DNA from: SIG223 sp964442785
GTDB taxonomy: Bacteria; Bacillota_I; Bacilli_A; RFN20; DUOF01
DNA length: 37,362 nt
Direction: 5' to 3'
NCBI GenBank assembly: GCA_964442785.1
Contig: CAYTZW010000010.1
Span: 1-37,362 of the forward strand
The position numbers and the translations under genes are program-made. Under the pieces are notes generated by a model. The model did no database searches. It was not told the DNA's origin and saw nothing but the letters and a program-made list of their open reading frames with translations. Positions within the stretch are counted from its first letter, which is position 1. Every line of letters starts with the position of its first letter. This document shows positions 24,757 to 33,852 of this stretch, one piece after another.

Positions 24757-25539
24757 TCATTTTGATGAATTGTTTTTTCTTTTTTCATTTTGTTCTTTAA
24801 TAAATTGAGAAAGATGTTCTTTTAAAGAAAAAGGTGTTAAATTTTCTAAATATATTTTAGTATTGTTAAATTTTTCTTTCACAAAAAATCTAAATTTTTC
24901 TAATTTTAATACCACTTTATTTTCTTTGGCGTATGTTTTAATTCTTTTAGCAAGGTTTAATGACTGTACTAAATCAACAAGGAATATACCATAGAATATA
25001 CCCATAATAAAAATTGCCAATTTTAGCCATTCTAACGAAATAAAATTCACTATTAAATGACAAATCGGGTCAAATAGGAAAAAGTAAAATATACCACCCA
25101 AAAAAGTCCAAATAAGTGAAAATTCCAAACAAATTAAACCTTTATAATTGAATTTCCGATCACTATAATCCCAAAGTCGTATATTCATTTTTTCAACAAA
25201 AATAAGACCTCCAACCAGTTCAATAAAAGTCATCAAAAGTCCTATTCCTAAAACAACTATTGTATTAAATAAAAAAGTCGAAGAAAAATAATCTTTTACT
25301 AAAAGAAGTAAAAAGATGTAAGCTGTTAACAAAACAACCCCTACTCCATATATAGGAAGACAAGGTCCTTTTAAAAGTCCGGGATTAATCCATTTTTTAG
25401 CAGAAACAAAACGACGAAAGAACAATTCTATTACCCAACCTAACATTGAAAAAATCATAAAGACAAAGAAAACTATGATAAGGACAAATTGGATTTTTTC
25501 ACTTAGATTTAAATTGCTTAATTCTTCAATAACATTCAT
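24757..25539 (-). CDS. CmpB-like multi-pass membrane protein (putative ABC transporter type IV family)
   Basis: A 260-residue protein with about five or six hydrophobic segments between residues 15 and 200 and a basic, hydrophilic C-terminal tail. GWVIELFFRRF, NPGLLKGPCLPIYGVG and IRLWDYSDRKFNYKGLICLEFS match the conserved blocks of the CmpB-like family, whose function is not established despite the transporter name. No ATPase partner is adjacent. A strong AAAGGAG precedes the ATG, and the gene upstream is separated by a good terminator, so it probably has its own promoter or depends on read-through. Confidence 0.78.
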   Translation of the reverse strand: MNVIEELSNLNLSEKIQFVLIIVFFVFMIFSMLGWVIELFFRRFVSAKKWINPGLLKGPCLPIYGVGVVLLTAYIFLLLLVKDYFSSTFLFNTIVVLGIGLLMTFIELVGGLIFVEKMNIRLWDYSDRKFNYKGLICLEFSLIWTFLGGIFYFFLFDPICHLIVNFISLEWLKLAIFIMGIFYGIFLVDLVQSLNLAKRIKTYAKENKVVLKLEKFRFFVKEKFNNTKIYLENLTPFSLKEHLSQFIKEQNEKRKNNSSK

Positions 25540-25556
25540 AAAAAAAGCTCCTTTCT

Positions 25557-25588
25557 TAGAAAAAAATACTACAGTTCTTTGTAGTATT
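25557..25588 (-). terminator. Rho-independent terminator overlapping the stop of the 176-residue gene
   Basis: On the - strand AATACTACA and TGTAGTATT pair around a 6-nt loop and continue into T7. The stem includes the last codons and stop of the upstream gene. Confidence 0.85.
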
Positions 25589-26099
25589 TTAAAATATCGT
25601 TATCTATTTTAGATTCTAATTTTATTTTTTTATAGGCTCCTAAATGTTTAGCAATGTATTCTGCAAAAATAATCATTAGGTCATCATTAGAAACTTGATA
25701 TGAAGCTGATTTTTTGGAAATATTAGATTTAGAGAGAATATGATTATTTTTATAAGCTTCGCATTCTTTAAATATTTCATCAGGTTTATACTCTGTTAAA
25801 AGACATTTCATTAAATAGATACCTTTTATAATAATATTTTTTACATCATTTTTTTGACGAAGAAGAATCATTCTATCACGAACTCCTAACAGGTCATCTT
25901 CATTTATTTTTGCTCTTGTCAAATCAATAAAGCCAACATCTTCATCACTTTTTAAAGCATCTTTTAAAACACCTTCAATTCTTAATTGAAATTGTTCTTT
26001 GTTATCAGAATATTTTTTACTAGTAAATTCAACAAATTGCAATACTTCCAAAAATAAATCATTTTCTTTCATAACTTTTTTTAATTGCATTTTGTCCAT
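25569..26099 (-). CDS. Unknown soluble helical protein
   Basis: A 176-residue, charged and probably all-helical protein with no membrane segment and no motif I recognise. The ATG at 26099 is chosen because AGGTGA precedes it by 5 bases; an in-frame GTG nine bases upstream lies inside that site. It is a single-gene unit with its own terminator. The coding pattern (strong ribosome binding site, no stop for 176 codons) supports a real gene. Confidence 0.7.
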   Translation of the reverse strand: MDKMQLKKVMKENDLFLEVLQFVEFTSKKYSDNKEQFQLRIEGVLKDALKSDEDVGFIDLTRAKINEDDLLGVRDRMILLRQKNDVKNIIIKGIYLMKCLLTEYKPDEIFKECEAYKNNHILSKSNISKKSASYQVSNDDLMIIFAEYIAKHLGAYKKIKLESKIDNDILKYYKEL

Positions 26100-26169
26100 A
26101 AAAATCACCTCATAAACTACAAAGATATTTTATCATAAGAAGAAGATATTTTGAACATTTTTTTAAGAA

Positions 26170-27786
26170 TTATCTGTCTTGCTTTAAAATAACATTTTTA
26201 AGAATAATATTTACATCAAAAGGATTATTTATTTTACAAAACGTTTTTCCGTTTTTCTTTTCTAATTCTATTTTTATAAAACCTTTATTTGCATAAGGAT
26301 ATTTATATTTTAAATGTGAAATTGTACTCAAATATGGATTAATAACTATTTCTCCTTTTTCATTAGTACTAATTCCTACAATATTTTCAACTATAAAAGC
26401 AATCACTCCACTTGACCAACCGTGGCATAAGCTATGTCTAAATCCTTTATAACAATGGTTTCCAAAATCTCCGTGAAGGTCTTTTTTCTTTTTTTGTGGC
26501 AAAACATCTATTCCAAAAGCATTTTCACACCAAGCAATATCAAAATCTTCAAAAAAAGTAGTTGCTCCATACTTTAACATTGTTCCATAATATTCTTTAG
26601 CAAGTTCAATGCTTTTATCTTTGCCACCTGATTTAAAAATTGCTGTTAGAATAAAGTAACTCATAAAAATTGAAAATCCTGAAGAATTGTTTTTAGTTAA
26701 AAAAGCTAATGTTTCTTTATTAAAATCATTTTTAGCTATTGCGAGTAATGCTTTTACTTGTTTTTTTTCTTTAACCTTATATTCTTTTTTCTTCAATAAT
26801 GCTAACTTTTTTTCGATTAAAGAAGTATTTAAACCTAAAATATCATATAACTTTTTAACATTTTCTAAACATAGAATAGTTATTGCCACAACACCAATTA
26901 TCTCATCTTCGCTAGAAGTAGTAGCCCAATCAAAAAAGTTAAATTCAAACAAAGTATTACCTTTATCATCTATATTTTCTAAAATAATATCAGTTAATTT
27001 TGTTATGTAATCTTGATTATTTTTACAAAAAGTGAAATTTTGAATTTTCAAACAATATTGATAGCAAATAATTAACCACCACATAGAATAAGAAGGTATA
27101 TTATTAATCCATAAAGGTAACTTAGTTTGCGATTTAGTAAAAAGTAATGAATTTTCAATTTCTTTTACATTGCAATGTAAATAACTCAAACTTAAAAATT
27201 CTGGATATAAATCTCCTATCCAAACTAATCTATCTCGTTTTATTCCGTCCCAAACATAACCATTTTGAACGCATAAATCAGCAGTTTTTGCAGCGGTAAG
27301 GAAAATATCATTTATTAATAAATCATCAGAATTAAAACTATTTTTTGTTGTTATATATGAATAATAAGAAACAGCGTAGATATTTTTTAAAAACAAACTT
27401 TCTTTACTCGACAAATTTTCTATTTTTACAAATCGAAAACCAGTTTGCCCCGTTTCAATATCACTAAGAGAAGTGGTAATAATTTCATAATCTCTTAATG
27501 AATGGTCATTAGTAGCGTTTTTTTCTTTTAAAACTGATAAACATTCTGAAATTGATTCTCCAAAAGTAATTCTAATTTTTACCAAATTAGAAGAAAATAT
27601 CAATAATCGAATACCACCACATATTTCTTGTCCAAAATCTAAAACTAAACTACTATTATTTTTTATTTCAGTACAATTTTCTTCCACTAAACCGATTTGT
27701 TTTTCTTTTTCTATCATTAAATTTTCTGCATTTTCAATACAACCAATCGTTTTAATTATTTTACAAGGCATTAAATATTTTTTCAT
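26170..27786 (-). CDS. GH78-like alpha-L-rhamnosidase family protein
   Basis: A 538-residue protein with an N-terminal beta-sandwich and a C-terminal six-hairpin barrel, as in GH78. The hallmark is DGIKRDRLVWIGD near residues 180-192; FDWATTSSED and SLCHGWSSGV mark the barrel. It has no signal peptide, so it would act on imported rhamnosides or short glycans. The hallmark differs from the classical RDERxGWTGD: the glutamate after Arg-Asp is absent, so activity may differ. From memory the DGIKRDRLVW form is seen in a subgroup from gut bacteria. The ATG at 27786 follows AGAGGTG. No transporter is adjacent. Confidence 0.8.
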   Translation of the reverse strand: MKKYLMPCKIIKTIGCIENAENLMIEKEKQIGLVEENCTEIKNNSSLVLDFGQEICGGIRLLIFSSNLVKIRITFGESISECLSVLKEKNATNDHSLRDYEIITTSLSDIETGQTGFRFVKIENLSSKESLFLKNIYAVSYYSYITTKNSFNSDDLLINDIFLTAAKTADLCVQNGYVWDGIKRDRLVWIGDLYPEFLSLSYLHCNVKEIENSLLFTKSQTKLPLWINNIPSYSMWWLIICYQYCLKIQNFTFCKNNQDYITKLTDIILENIDDKGNTLFEFNFFDWATTSSEDEIIGVVAITILCLENVKKLYDILGLNTSLIEKKLALLKKKEYKVKEKKQVKALLAIAKNDFNKETLAFLTKNNSSGFSIFMSYFILTAIFKSGGKDKSIELAKEYYGTMLKYGATTFFEDFDIAWCENAFGIDVLPQKKKKDLHGDFGNHCYKGFRHSLCHGWSSGVIAFIVENIVGISTNEKGEIVINPYLSTISHLKYKYPYANKGFIKIELEKKNGKTFCKINNPFDVNIILKNVILKQDR

Positions 27787-27875
27787 TTTCTGCACCTCTT
27801 TTTAAATATAACATCTAATCTTTAAAATTTAAAGGTTTGTGATATTTTAAAAATTGATTGAGATTGATTAAAACG

Positions 27876-27887
27876 TGGGTAAACCCA
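27876..27887. promoter_or_regulatory. Possible operator of the rhamnosidase gene
   Basis: TGGGTAAACCCA is an inverted repeat (arms TGGGT and ACCCA) about 90 bp upstream of the rhamnosidase start, in a roughly 200-base gap that is otherwise AT-rich. It stands out by its G and C content. No regulator gene is adjacent. Confidence 0.35.
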
Positions 27888-27971
27888 TAAAATTGCTAAT
27901 GAAATTTAATAGGATTATTTATTAAAACAGAAAATCAATTTCATAAAACTTACAAAAATTTAAAGAACCTT

Positions 27972-27999
27972 AAAAAAAGTGTATTTTTCATACACTTTT
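27972..27999 (-). terminator. Rho-independent terminator of the small-gene pair
   Basis: On the - strand AAAAGTGTAT and ATACACTTTT form a 10-bp stem with a 5-nt loop and end in T7. It overlaps the stop codon of the downstream small gene. Confidence 0.88.
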
Positions 28000-28390
28000 A
28001 TCGAGCTCGAGTAGAAAAGTTTTTAATCATTCCCTCATTTTGCAGTAATAAAGTTAAATCTTGATTTTTCATCAATTCCATAAAAGCTTTCTTAATCAGT
28101 TCAACTTTAGAAATTTCTTTTCCTTTATTGGAATTTCCAATAGCCACTGCTATAGCACCTGCTTCTTGGTGAGGATCTTCAAATGATTTAGTTTCAGCTA
28201 CTGCCATTGCTTTTTTATTCATTTGAGCATCTATTTCTGTAGCTACTAATTCGGCTAATTGCTCTTTAGTAACGATATTTTTAACAGGAATTGCTTTAAT
28301 AACAGCATTAGCGACAACTTCTAAATCAAAATCAAATTTAGTTTGCATTTCTTTTAAAAGTCCTACCAATTTATTTCTATTAACATTCAT
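27998..28390 (-). CDS. Unknown small protein (130 aa)
   Basis: A 130-residue soluble protein, helical in the N-terminal half, with an alanine-rich middle (EAGAIAVAIGNSNKGKE). I do not recognise it. A very strong AGGAGGGG lies 5 bases before the ATG. It starts 11 bp after the 103-residue gene ends, so the two form a short operon closed by a terminator. Confidence 0.72.
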   Translation of the reverse strand: MNVNRNKLVGLLKEMQTKFDFDLEVVANAVIKAIPVKNIVTKEQLAELVATEIDAQMNKKAMAVAETKSFEDPHQEAGAIAVAIGNSNKGKEISKVELIKKAFMELMKNQDLTLLLQNEGMIKNFSTRAR

Positions 28391-28401
28391 AGCTACCCCT
28401 C

Positions 28402-28713
28402 CTATTCAAAAACATCTAAATCATCAATTTTATCTAAAATCATCATAGCGATTTTCTTTGAAGTTTCTCTTTTTTTCAAATCTTGATAATTTTTAATAGC
28501 GACAGTAGTTACTTTACATATATTTAAAACATCTTTTTCTTCTTTGAAATTAGTTGCAATATAACGACATTGTGGCTTTACAGCTTCTAAATAAAAATCA
28601 TTTTTAACCATATTATTAAATAATACAAGTGGTACATTTTTTTCATTATCGACAATTTCTAAAAGTTGAATCATATCGTCCATTGTTTGATTTAATACGT
28701 TTATTTTTTCCAT
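28402..28713 (-). CDS. Unknown small protein (103 aa)
   Basis: A 103-residue soluble, probably helical protein rich in Asp, Lys and Asn, with two cysteines (CRYIA and NICKV). No family recognised. GAGGTGGGG precedes the ATG. First gene of a two-gene operon with the 130-residue protein. Confidence 0.72.
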   Translation of the reverse strand: MEKINVLNQTMDDMIQLLEIVDNEKNVPLVLFNNMVKNDFYLEAVKPQCRYIATNFKEEKDVLNICKVTTVAIKNYQDLKKRETSKKIAMMILDKIDDLDVFE

Positions 28714-28796
28714 AAGTCCCCACCTCTTTCTATATACTAATATACCACAAATTAGGGTTTATTAAAACACAGAGGGAACAAGGAAAAGAAAAGTTG

Positions 28797-29702
28797 TTAA
28801 TTAATTTCGTTTAAAAATTTAGTAAAGTATTCTGGTAAAGGAGAATTAAAGACCATTTCTTTATTAGTACGTGGGTGAATAAAATGTAATTCTGTAGCGT
28901 GAAGATATTGACCTATCGTTCCAATTACTTTCCTTTTTCCATACATTGTATCACCAACAACTGGGTGTCCAATATACTCTAAATGAACTCTTATTTGATG
29001 AGTTCTTCCTGTTTTTAAAAGACATTCAAGTAAAGCAAAATTTTGGTATTGTTTAATTAAAGAAAAATGGGTAATTGATTCTTTGCCACCTTTAACAACC
29101 GCCATTTTTTGTCGATTGCTATTATCTCTACCGATTGGAGCATCAATAATTCCTTCTTTATGTTCCATTTTTCCATATACTAAAGCAATATATTTTCGAT
29201 ACATTGTTTTATCTATTAGTTGTTTTTGTAAAGCTTGATGAGCAAAATCATTTTTTGCCACGACAAGTAAACCACTTGTATCTTTATCAATTCGGTGTAC
29301 TATCCCAGGTCGATTAACACCATTTATGGAAGATAAATCTTTACAATGAAATAAAAGGGCGTTTACCAAAGTACCTGAATAATGTCCAATAGAGGGGTGA
29401 ACGACCATATCTTTAGGTTTGTTGATGACTAACAAATCACTATCTTCATAGATTATGTCCAAAGGAATATCCTCAGGTTTTATAGAAGTATCTTCTATTT
29501 CTTGGTCATAAACGACAATGTGGTCATTTTCCATTATTTTATAGGAAGATTTGGCTTTTTTATCATTTACAAGGACTAATTCCTTATCAATTAATTTTTG
29601 AATTGTGGTACGGGAAAAAGAAGGCAAAATAAAAGAAAGGAACTTATCCAATCTTTCATTTTGATAATCAATTTCAACAATAATATCTAAAATACTATCC
29701 AT
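28797..29702 (-). CDS. RluD-family 23S rRNA pseudouridine synthase
   Basis: Isomerises uridines in large-subunit rRNA. The N-terminal S4 RNA-binding domain (RLDKFLSFILPSFSRTTIQKLI) precedes the catalytic domain, with the aspartate in HRIDKDTSG (Asp139) and the RTHQIRVHL motif near the end. Length 301 residues is normal. It follows lspA with an 8-base overlap, as its counterpart ylyB does in B. subtilis. The exact target site (RluD or RluC type) cannot be told from sequence reading. Confidence 0.93.
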   Translation of the reverse strand: MDSILDIIVEIDYQNERLDKFLSFILPSFSRTTIQKLIDKELVLVNDKKAKSSYKIMENDHIVVYDQEIEDTSIKPEDIPLDIIYEDSDLLVINKPKDMVVHPSIGHYSGTLVNALLFHCKDLSSINGVNRPGIVHRIDKDTSGLLVVAKNDFAHQALQKQLIDKTMYRKYIALVYGKMEHKEGIIDAPIGRDNSNRQKMAVVKGGKESITHFSLIKQYQNFALLECLLKTGRTHQIRVHLEYIGHPVVGDTMYGKRKVIGTIGQYLHATELHFIHPRTNKEMVFNSPLPEYFTKFLNEIN

Positions 29703-30180
29703 TTTTCTCTACCAAATACTCTTTTACCATACCTGCGATTAAGACAGCAACTCCTAAAGTAAGCAATATATCCGCAAAATTAAACACAGGAAAAGAATAA
29801 CCAAAAATATTAAAGTCCAAATAATCAATAACATAGCCAAGTCTTAATCTATCAACAGCATTTCCTAAAGTTCCACCTATCATCATTGTTAAACCAATTT
29901 GACTTACTCTATCTTTTGTAGTTAAAAACATACAAGAAAAAACAATTAAAGCAATAATAGTGGCAATTATAAAGAAAGTTATTTCACCTTCTAAAATAGA
30001 AAAAGCTGCCCCAGGATTATGAACAAGTCTAATCCAAAAGAAATTATTGATGATTGTAATATGGTCATAAGAATCCATATTAATGCTGATAAAAACTTTT
30101 ATTAGTTGGTCAATTAAAAGTAATAAAACAACCGCACATAAACTAATAAGTATTTGACTATTACGAGCTTTAATTTTCAT
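29695..30180 (-). CDS. lspA: Lipoprotein signal peptidase (signal peptidase II)
   Basis: A membrane aspartyl protease that cleaves the signal peptide of prolipoproteins after lipid attachment. There are four hydrophobic segments in 161 residues. The catalytic aspartates are in GTLGNAVDRL and VFNFADILL; the HNPGAAFS block is also conserved. The start overlaps the end of ileS by 11 bases, with AGAGGTGG upstream inside ileS. The ileS-lspA-rluD type order matches B. subtilis. Confidence 0.95.
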   Translation of the reverse strand: MKIKARNSQILISLCAVVLLLLIDQLIKVFISINMDSYDHITIINNFFWIRLVHNPGAAFSILEGEITFFIIATIIALIVFSCMFLTTKDRVSQIGLTMMIGGTLGNAVDRLRLGYVIDYLDFNIFGYSFPVFNFADILLTLGVAVLIAGMVKEYLVEKNG

Positions 30181-32923
30181 CACTTTCCACCTCTTTTATC
30201 GCATTATGACATCTTGTACAAACATTACCAATCATTTTAGAAGCCTCAAAACGATTCCAACATCTTTCACATTTTTGTCCATCGTGTTTTAAGACTTTAA
30301 TTTGACAAACTTCATATTCTTTACCATCATTTTTTTCTTCTTTCACTTCAGAAACAATGAAAATCATATATTTATTATAAGAAGATAAAGAATGATAAAT
30401 AGTAGCTACATCATTATCTTTAATATCCAATAATACTAAAGCTTCTTGAGCACTTCCTATTAATGAAGATTGTCTTGCTTCTTCCAAAGCCTTTAAAACA
30501 TCTTGTCGAAGTTTAAGTAGATTAATATATTTTTTATTTAATAGGTCATCAACTTTTTCTTTTTTAGGGAAATCTAGTAAATGAACAGATTTAATAGTAT
30601 CAATATCATAGAATTCATTAGCAATTTCTTCCATAGTGAATGAAAGAATAGGAGCTAACATTCTAACTAAACGGTCGGTTAGTTTATATAAAACAGTTTG
30701 AATTTGTCTTCTTCTTAAAGAAGTTTTACTATCACAATATAAACTATCTTTAACGATATCTAAATAAAAAGCACTTAAATCGGTAGTCATAAAATTCATA
30801 ACAGAAGAAACTACTAAAGAGAAATTATAATTGTCATAAGCTTCAATAACATTATTAGTAAGAATATTTAATTGATTTAAAATCATTTGGTCAATTTCTT
30901 CTAAATTTTCGACTTTATCTAGCAAAGGATCATACTTGGTATCCCCTTTTGTTAAATTTCCTAATAAAAATCTAAAAGTATTTCTAATTTTACGATAAGT
31001 TTCACTAACTTGTTTAATAATGTTATCATCAACTTTAGCATCACAAGTATAATCAATACTACTTGCCCAAAGTCGTAAAATATCGGCTCCATAGACTGAA
31101 ATAACCTTCAAAGGATCAACAACATTTCCTAAAGATTTACTCATTTTTTGACCTTTTCCGTCAACAACAAATCCGTGGGAAACAATAGCTTTATAAGGAG
31201 CGGCGTTATTAGCAGCAACACCAATAATTAAAGATGAGTTGAACCAACCACGATATTGGTCAGAACCTTCAAGATATAAATCGGCAGGATAATCTAGACC
31301 TCTTTCAATTAAAACACCAGTATGAGAAGAACCGGAATCAAACCAAACGTCCATAATATCATTCTCTTTAGTAAAAATTCCATTTGGACTACCAGGGTGA
31401 GTAAATCCTGCTGGAAGCAAATCTTTAGCTTCCCTTTTAGACCAAATATTGCTTCCATATTGTCTAAATAAAGAAGAAACATAAGATAAAGTTTCCTTAG
31501 TCATAATAGGAGTTCCGTCTTCAGCATAGAAAATAGGTAAAGGAACGCCCCATAATCTTTGACGAGAAATACACCAATCTCCTCTATCTTTTATCATATT
31601 ATATAACCTGATACGATTTGATTCACTAGCCCATTTAATTGTATCAATAGAGGCTAAAAGTTCTTCTCTAATTGGATCTAAAGTAGCAAACCATTGAGAA
31701 GTTGCTCTAAAAATAACTGGTTTTTTAGTTCTCCAATCGTGAGGATAAGAGTGAGTAAATTCTTCTTTAGCAAGCAAAGCTTCACATTCTTCTAACATAT
31801 CTAAAACAACCTTGTTAGCTTCATAATAAGGAAGCCCTGCAAGTCTTTCACCTGCTTCACTAGTCATTAATCCTTTAGTATCAACAGGGCATAAAATATC
31901 TAAACCATATTTTTTACCAACAACAAAGTCTTCAGCACCATGTCCTGGAGCAGTATGAACACAACCTGTTCCATCTTCATTAGAAACGTGGTCTCCCAAA
32001 ATAACTACAGAATCCCTATTATATAAAGGGTGTTTTGTACTAACACCTTCAACATCTTTTCCTTTAAAAGTTTTTAGTAATTCATAAATTTCTAAATTTG
32101 CTTTATTTTTAACATTATCAATTAAATCAATGGCGATAACTAAATTACCTTTGTTAGTTTTGTATAAACCATACTCCATTTGTTCATTTAAACAAATTGC
32201 AAGATTAGCAGGAATTGTCCAAGGAGTTGTTGTCCATATTACAAAATAATCATTTTCACTAACAAAAGAATTTCCTTTGTTGACTTTGAATTTAACAAAA
32301 ATAGAAGTATCTGTTTTATCTTGATATTCGATTTCTGCTTCTGCTAGAGCAGATTCACTTGAAGGAGACCAATAAACAGGTTTTAATCCTTTAAAAATCA
32401 ATCCTTTTTCTACCATTTTAGCAAAAACATCTATTTGTCTAGCTTCAAATTCGTAATTTAAGGTTAAATAAGGGTGATCGTAATCTCCTATGGAACCTAA
32501 TCTTTTAAATTGAGCCTTTTGATTTTCAACTTGTTTTAGGGCATATTCATAACATAAATCTTTAAAATCACTTGGAGCCATTGTTTTACGGTTAACTCCA
32601 GATTTTTGCAAAGCACTCTCTATTGGCAAACCGTGAGTATCCCACCCAGGAATATAAGGACAATAAAATCCTTGCATTGTTTTATATCTAACAATAAAAT
32701 CCTTTAAAACCTTATTCAAAGCATGTCCCATATGAATAGAACCATTAGCGTAAGGAGGACCATCGTGTAAAATGAAATGCTTATTATCTTTATTTTTCAT
32801 AAGCATTAAATTGTACAAATCAATTTCTTCCCATTTTTTCAAAATATTAGGTTCTTTATTAGGTAAATTACCTCTCATTTCAAACTTTGTTTTAGGCATT
32901 AGTAAAGTGTCTTTAATTTCCAT
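30170..32923 (-). CDS. ileS: Isoleucyl-tRNA synthetase
   Basis: Charges tRNA-Ile with isoleucine. The HIGH motif is HMGH at residues 64-67 within DGPPYANGSIHMGHAL. The CP1 editing domain holds TTTPWTIPANLAI. The KMSKS motif is in GQKMSKSLGNV. A C-terminal zinc finger (CERCWN...CTRCHN) marks the common bacterial type. Length is 917 residues. The ATG at 32923 follows AGGAGG at 6-base spacing; the longer frame to 32953 runs through that site. A T-box leader controls expression, and lspA and rluD follow in the same operon. Confidence 0.97.
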   Translation of the reverse strand: MEIKDTLLMPKTKFEMRGNLPNKEPNILKKWEEIDLYNLMLMKNKDNKHFILHDGPPYANGSIHMGHALNKVLKDFIVRYKTMQGFYCPYIPGWDTHGLPIESALQKSGVNRKTMAPSDFKDLCYEYALKQVENQKAQFKRLGSIGDYDHPYLTLNYEFEARQIDVFAKMVEKGLIFKGLKPVYWSPSSESALAEAEIEYQDKTDTSIFVKFKVNKGNSFVSENDYFVIWTTTPWTIPANLAICLNEQMEYGLYKTNKGNLVIAIDLIDNVKNKANLEIYELLKTFKGKDVEGVSTKHPLYNRDSVVILGDHVSNEDGTGCVHTAPGHGAEDFVVGKKYGLDILCPVDTKGLMTSEAGERLAGLPYYEANKVVLDMLEECEALLAKEEFTHSYPHDWRTKKPVIFRATSQWFATLDPIREELLASIDTIKWASESNRIRLYNMIKDRGDWCISRQRLWGVPLPIFYAEDGTPIMTKETLSYVSSLFRQYGSNIWSKREAKDLLPAGFTHPGSPNGIFTKENDIMDVWFDSGSSHTGVLIERGLDYPADLYLEGSDQYRGWFNSSLIIGVAANNAAPYKAIVSHGFVVDGKGQKMSKSLGNVVDPLKVISVYGADILRLWASSIDYTCDAKVDDNIIKQVSETYRKIRNTFRFLLGNLTKGDTKYDPLLDKVENLEEIDQMILNQLNILTNNVIEAYDNYNFSLVVSSVMNFMTTDLSAFYLDIVKDSLYCDSKTSLRRRQIQTVLYKLTDRLVRMLAPILSFTMEEIANEFYDIDTIKSVHLLDFPKKEKVDDLLNKKYINLLKLRQDVLKALEEARQSSLIGSAQEALVLLDIKDNDVATIYHSLSSYNKYMIFIVSEVKEEKNDGKEYEVCQIKVLKHDGQKCERCWNRFEASKMIGNVCTRCHNAIKEVESDEN

Positions 32924-32939
32924 ATTTTTCCTCCTAAAT

Positions 32940-33145
32940 AAAAAAATTATCAATCCATAGGGACGAATTTCCGCGGTACCACCCTACTTCACGATAATTA
33001 TCATGCACTTAATTAACTTTAACGCAGTTTTACGTTTAGAACTACTATATTCATTCCAACTCACGAAAAGTGATAAACAAAGTAAGTTTAGATTTCTTCG
33101 CACCTTCCAGAAACTCTCTTAACTAAATCATTACAAGTTCTTGTC
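32940..33145 (-). promoter_or_regulatory. T-box leader of ileS
   Basis: On the - strand the hallmark AGGGTGGTACCGCGGAA (32985-32969) pairs with CGTCCCT to form the antiterminator that binds the acceptor end of uncharged tRNA. Stem I starts with AAGAACT (33142 downwards) and closes with AGTTCT, and contains GAGAG and GGTGCGAAG. The specifier should lie in the AATGAATATAG segment, but I could not fix the triplet; AUA is one reading. A T7 run (32946-32940) is preceded by GATAATT, which can pair with an upstream AATTATC to make the terminator. This explains most of the 383-base gap before ileS. Confidence 0.92.
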
Positions 33146-33205
33146 TTTTCTTAACGATTTACAATAATATTAGGTTTTCTTTAAAAAAAGAAATACCTTG
33201 CAAGT

Positions 33206-33234
33206 ATTATCACATAAATTAAATATTTCTTCAA
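33206..33234 (-). promoter_or_regulatory. Promoter of ileS operon
   Basis: On the - strand TTGAAG (33234-33229) and GATAAT (33211-33206) are 17 bp apart, with TGT just before the -10. The T-box stem I begins about 60 bases downstream. Confidence 0.65.
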
Positions 33235-33273
33235 CTATTTTCATCTTTTAAAAGTTAATAACTTTTCTTAAAA

Positions 33274-33299
33274 GAAAAAAGTAATCAAAAAAGATTACT
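33274..33299 (-). terminator. Rho-independent terminator of sepF
   Basis: On the - strand AGTAATC and GATTACT pair around a T6 loop and are followed by T6. A second, weaker inverted repeat (AAAAGTTA with TAACTTTT, 33250-33266) follows. Confidence 0.85.
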
Positions 33300-33306
33300 A
33301 TAAATT

Positions 33307-33756
33307 CTATTCAACATAAAAAGTAAAAACAAACTTTGAATTACGAATAATTTCTCCTTTTAAGGCAAACATCATACCACTTAAAAAATCTAACATTCGA
33401 ACAATATCTTCCTTTTTCATATTTGAAGTATCAACAACTACTCTATTTCCTCTTATTATTTGATTAGCAATTTCTTCGGTTTCCTCAAACGTTTTAGGAG
33501 TGTATTCTTTGTCATTATTGACAAAACTATTAGCAAAATCAGAATTGAATACTCTTTGTTTTTCTTCAGTGATATTTTCTTTAATATTTACTTCTTTATT
33601 TTCTAATTCAACACTTGTTTTTTCTTGCTTTTCTTGTTGGGCTTCCGCCATAAACTGAGTATTCAAATTTCTTAAACTTTTTTCATTTTCATCATGTATT
33701 AGCACATCTTCATCATCTTTAAATAAATTGGATTTAATTTTTTTAAAAAGTCCCAT
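33307..33756 (-). CDS. sepF: Cell division protein SepF
   Basis: Anchors and bundles FtsZ filaments at the division septum. The N-terminal MGLFKKIKSNLF is the amphipathic membrane-binding helix. A charged, disordered linker of about 65 residues follows. The C-terminal domain has TFEETEEIANQIIRGNRVVV, cited only for its position (about residues 87-107), then DFLSGMMFALKGEI. Length 149 residues is typical. The ATG at 33756 follows GAGGTG; an upstream GTG is within that site. In B. subtilis sepF also lies between the spoIIG genes and ileS. Confidence 0.92.
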   Translation of the reverse strand: MGLFKKIKSNLFKDDEDVLIHDENEKSLRNLNTQFMAEAQQEKQEKTSVELENKEVNIKENITEEKQRVFNSDFANSFVNNDKEYTPKTFEETEEIANQIIRGNRVVVDTSNMKKEDIVRMLDFLSGMMFALKGEIIRNSKFVFTFYVE

Positions 33757-33818
33757 TTCAAACACCTCAACTTACTTTACCATAATATATATAAAAAAAC
33801 AAACTAAAAAAGAAGATA

Positions 33819-33842
33819 GAAAAACCTCTAAAATTTAGAGGT
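33819..33842 (-). terminator. Rho-independent terminator of the repeat-bearing membrane protein gene
   Basis: On the - strand ACCTCTAA and TTAGAGGT pair around three bases and are followed by T5, just past the stop codon. It separates this gene from sepF. Confidence 0.85.
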
Positions 33843-33852
33843 ATCATTCATT

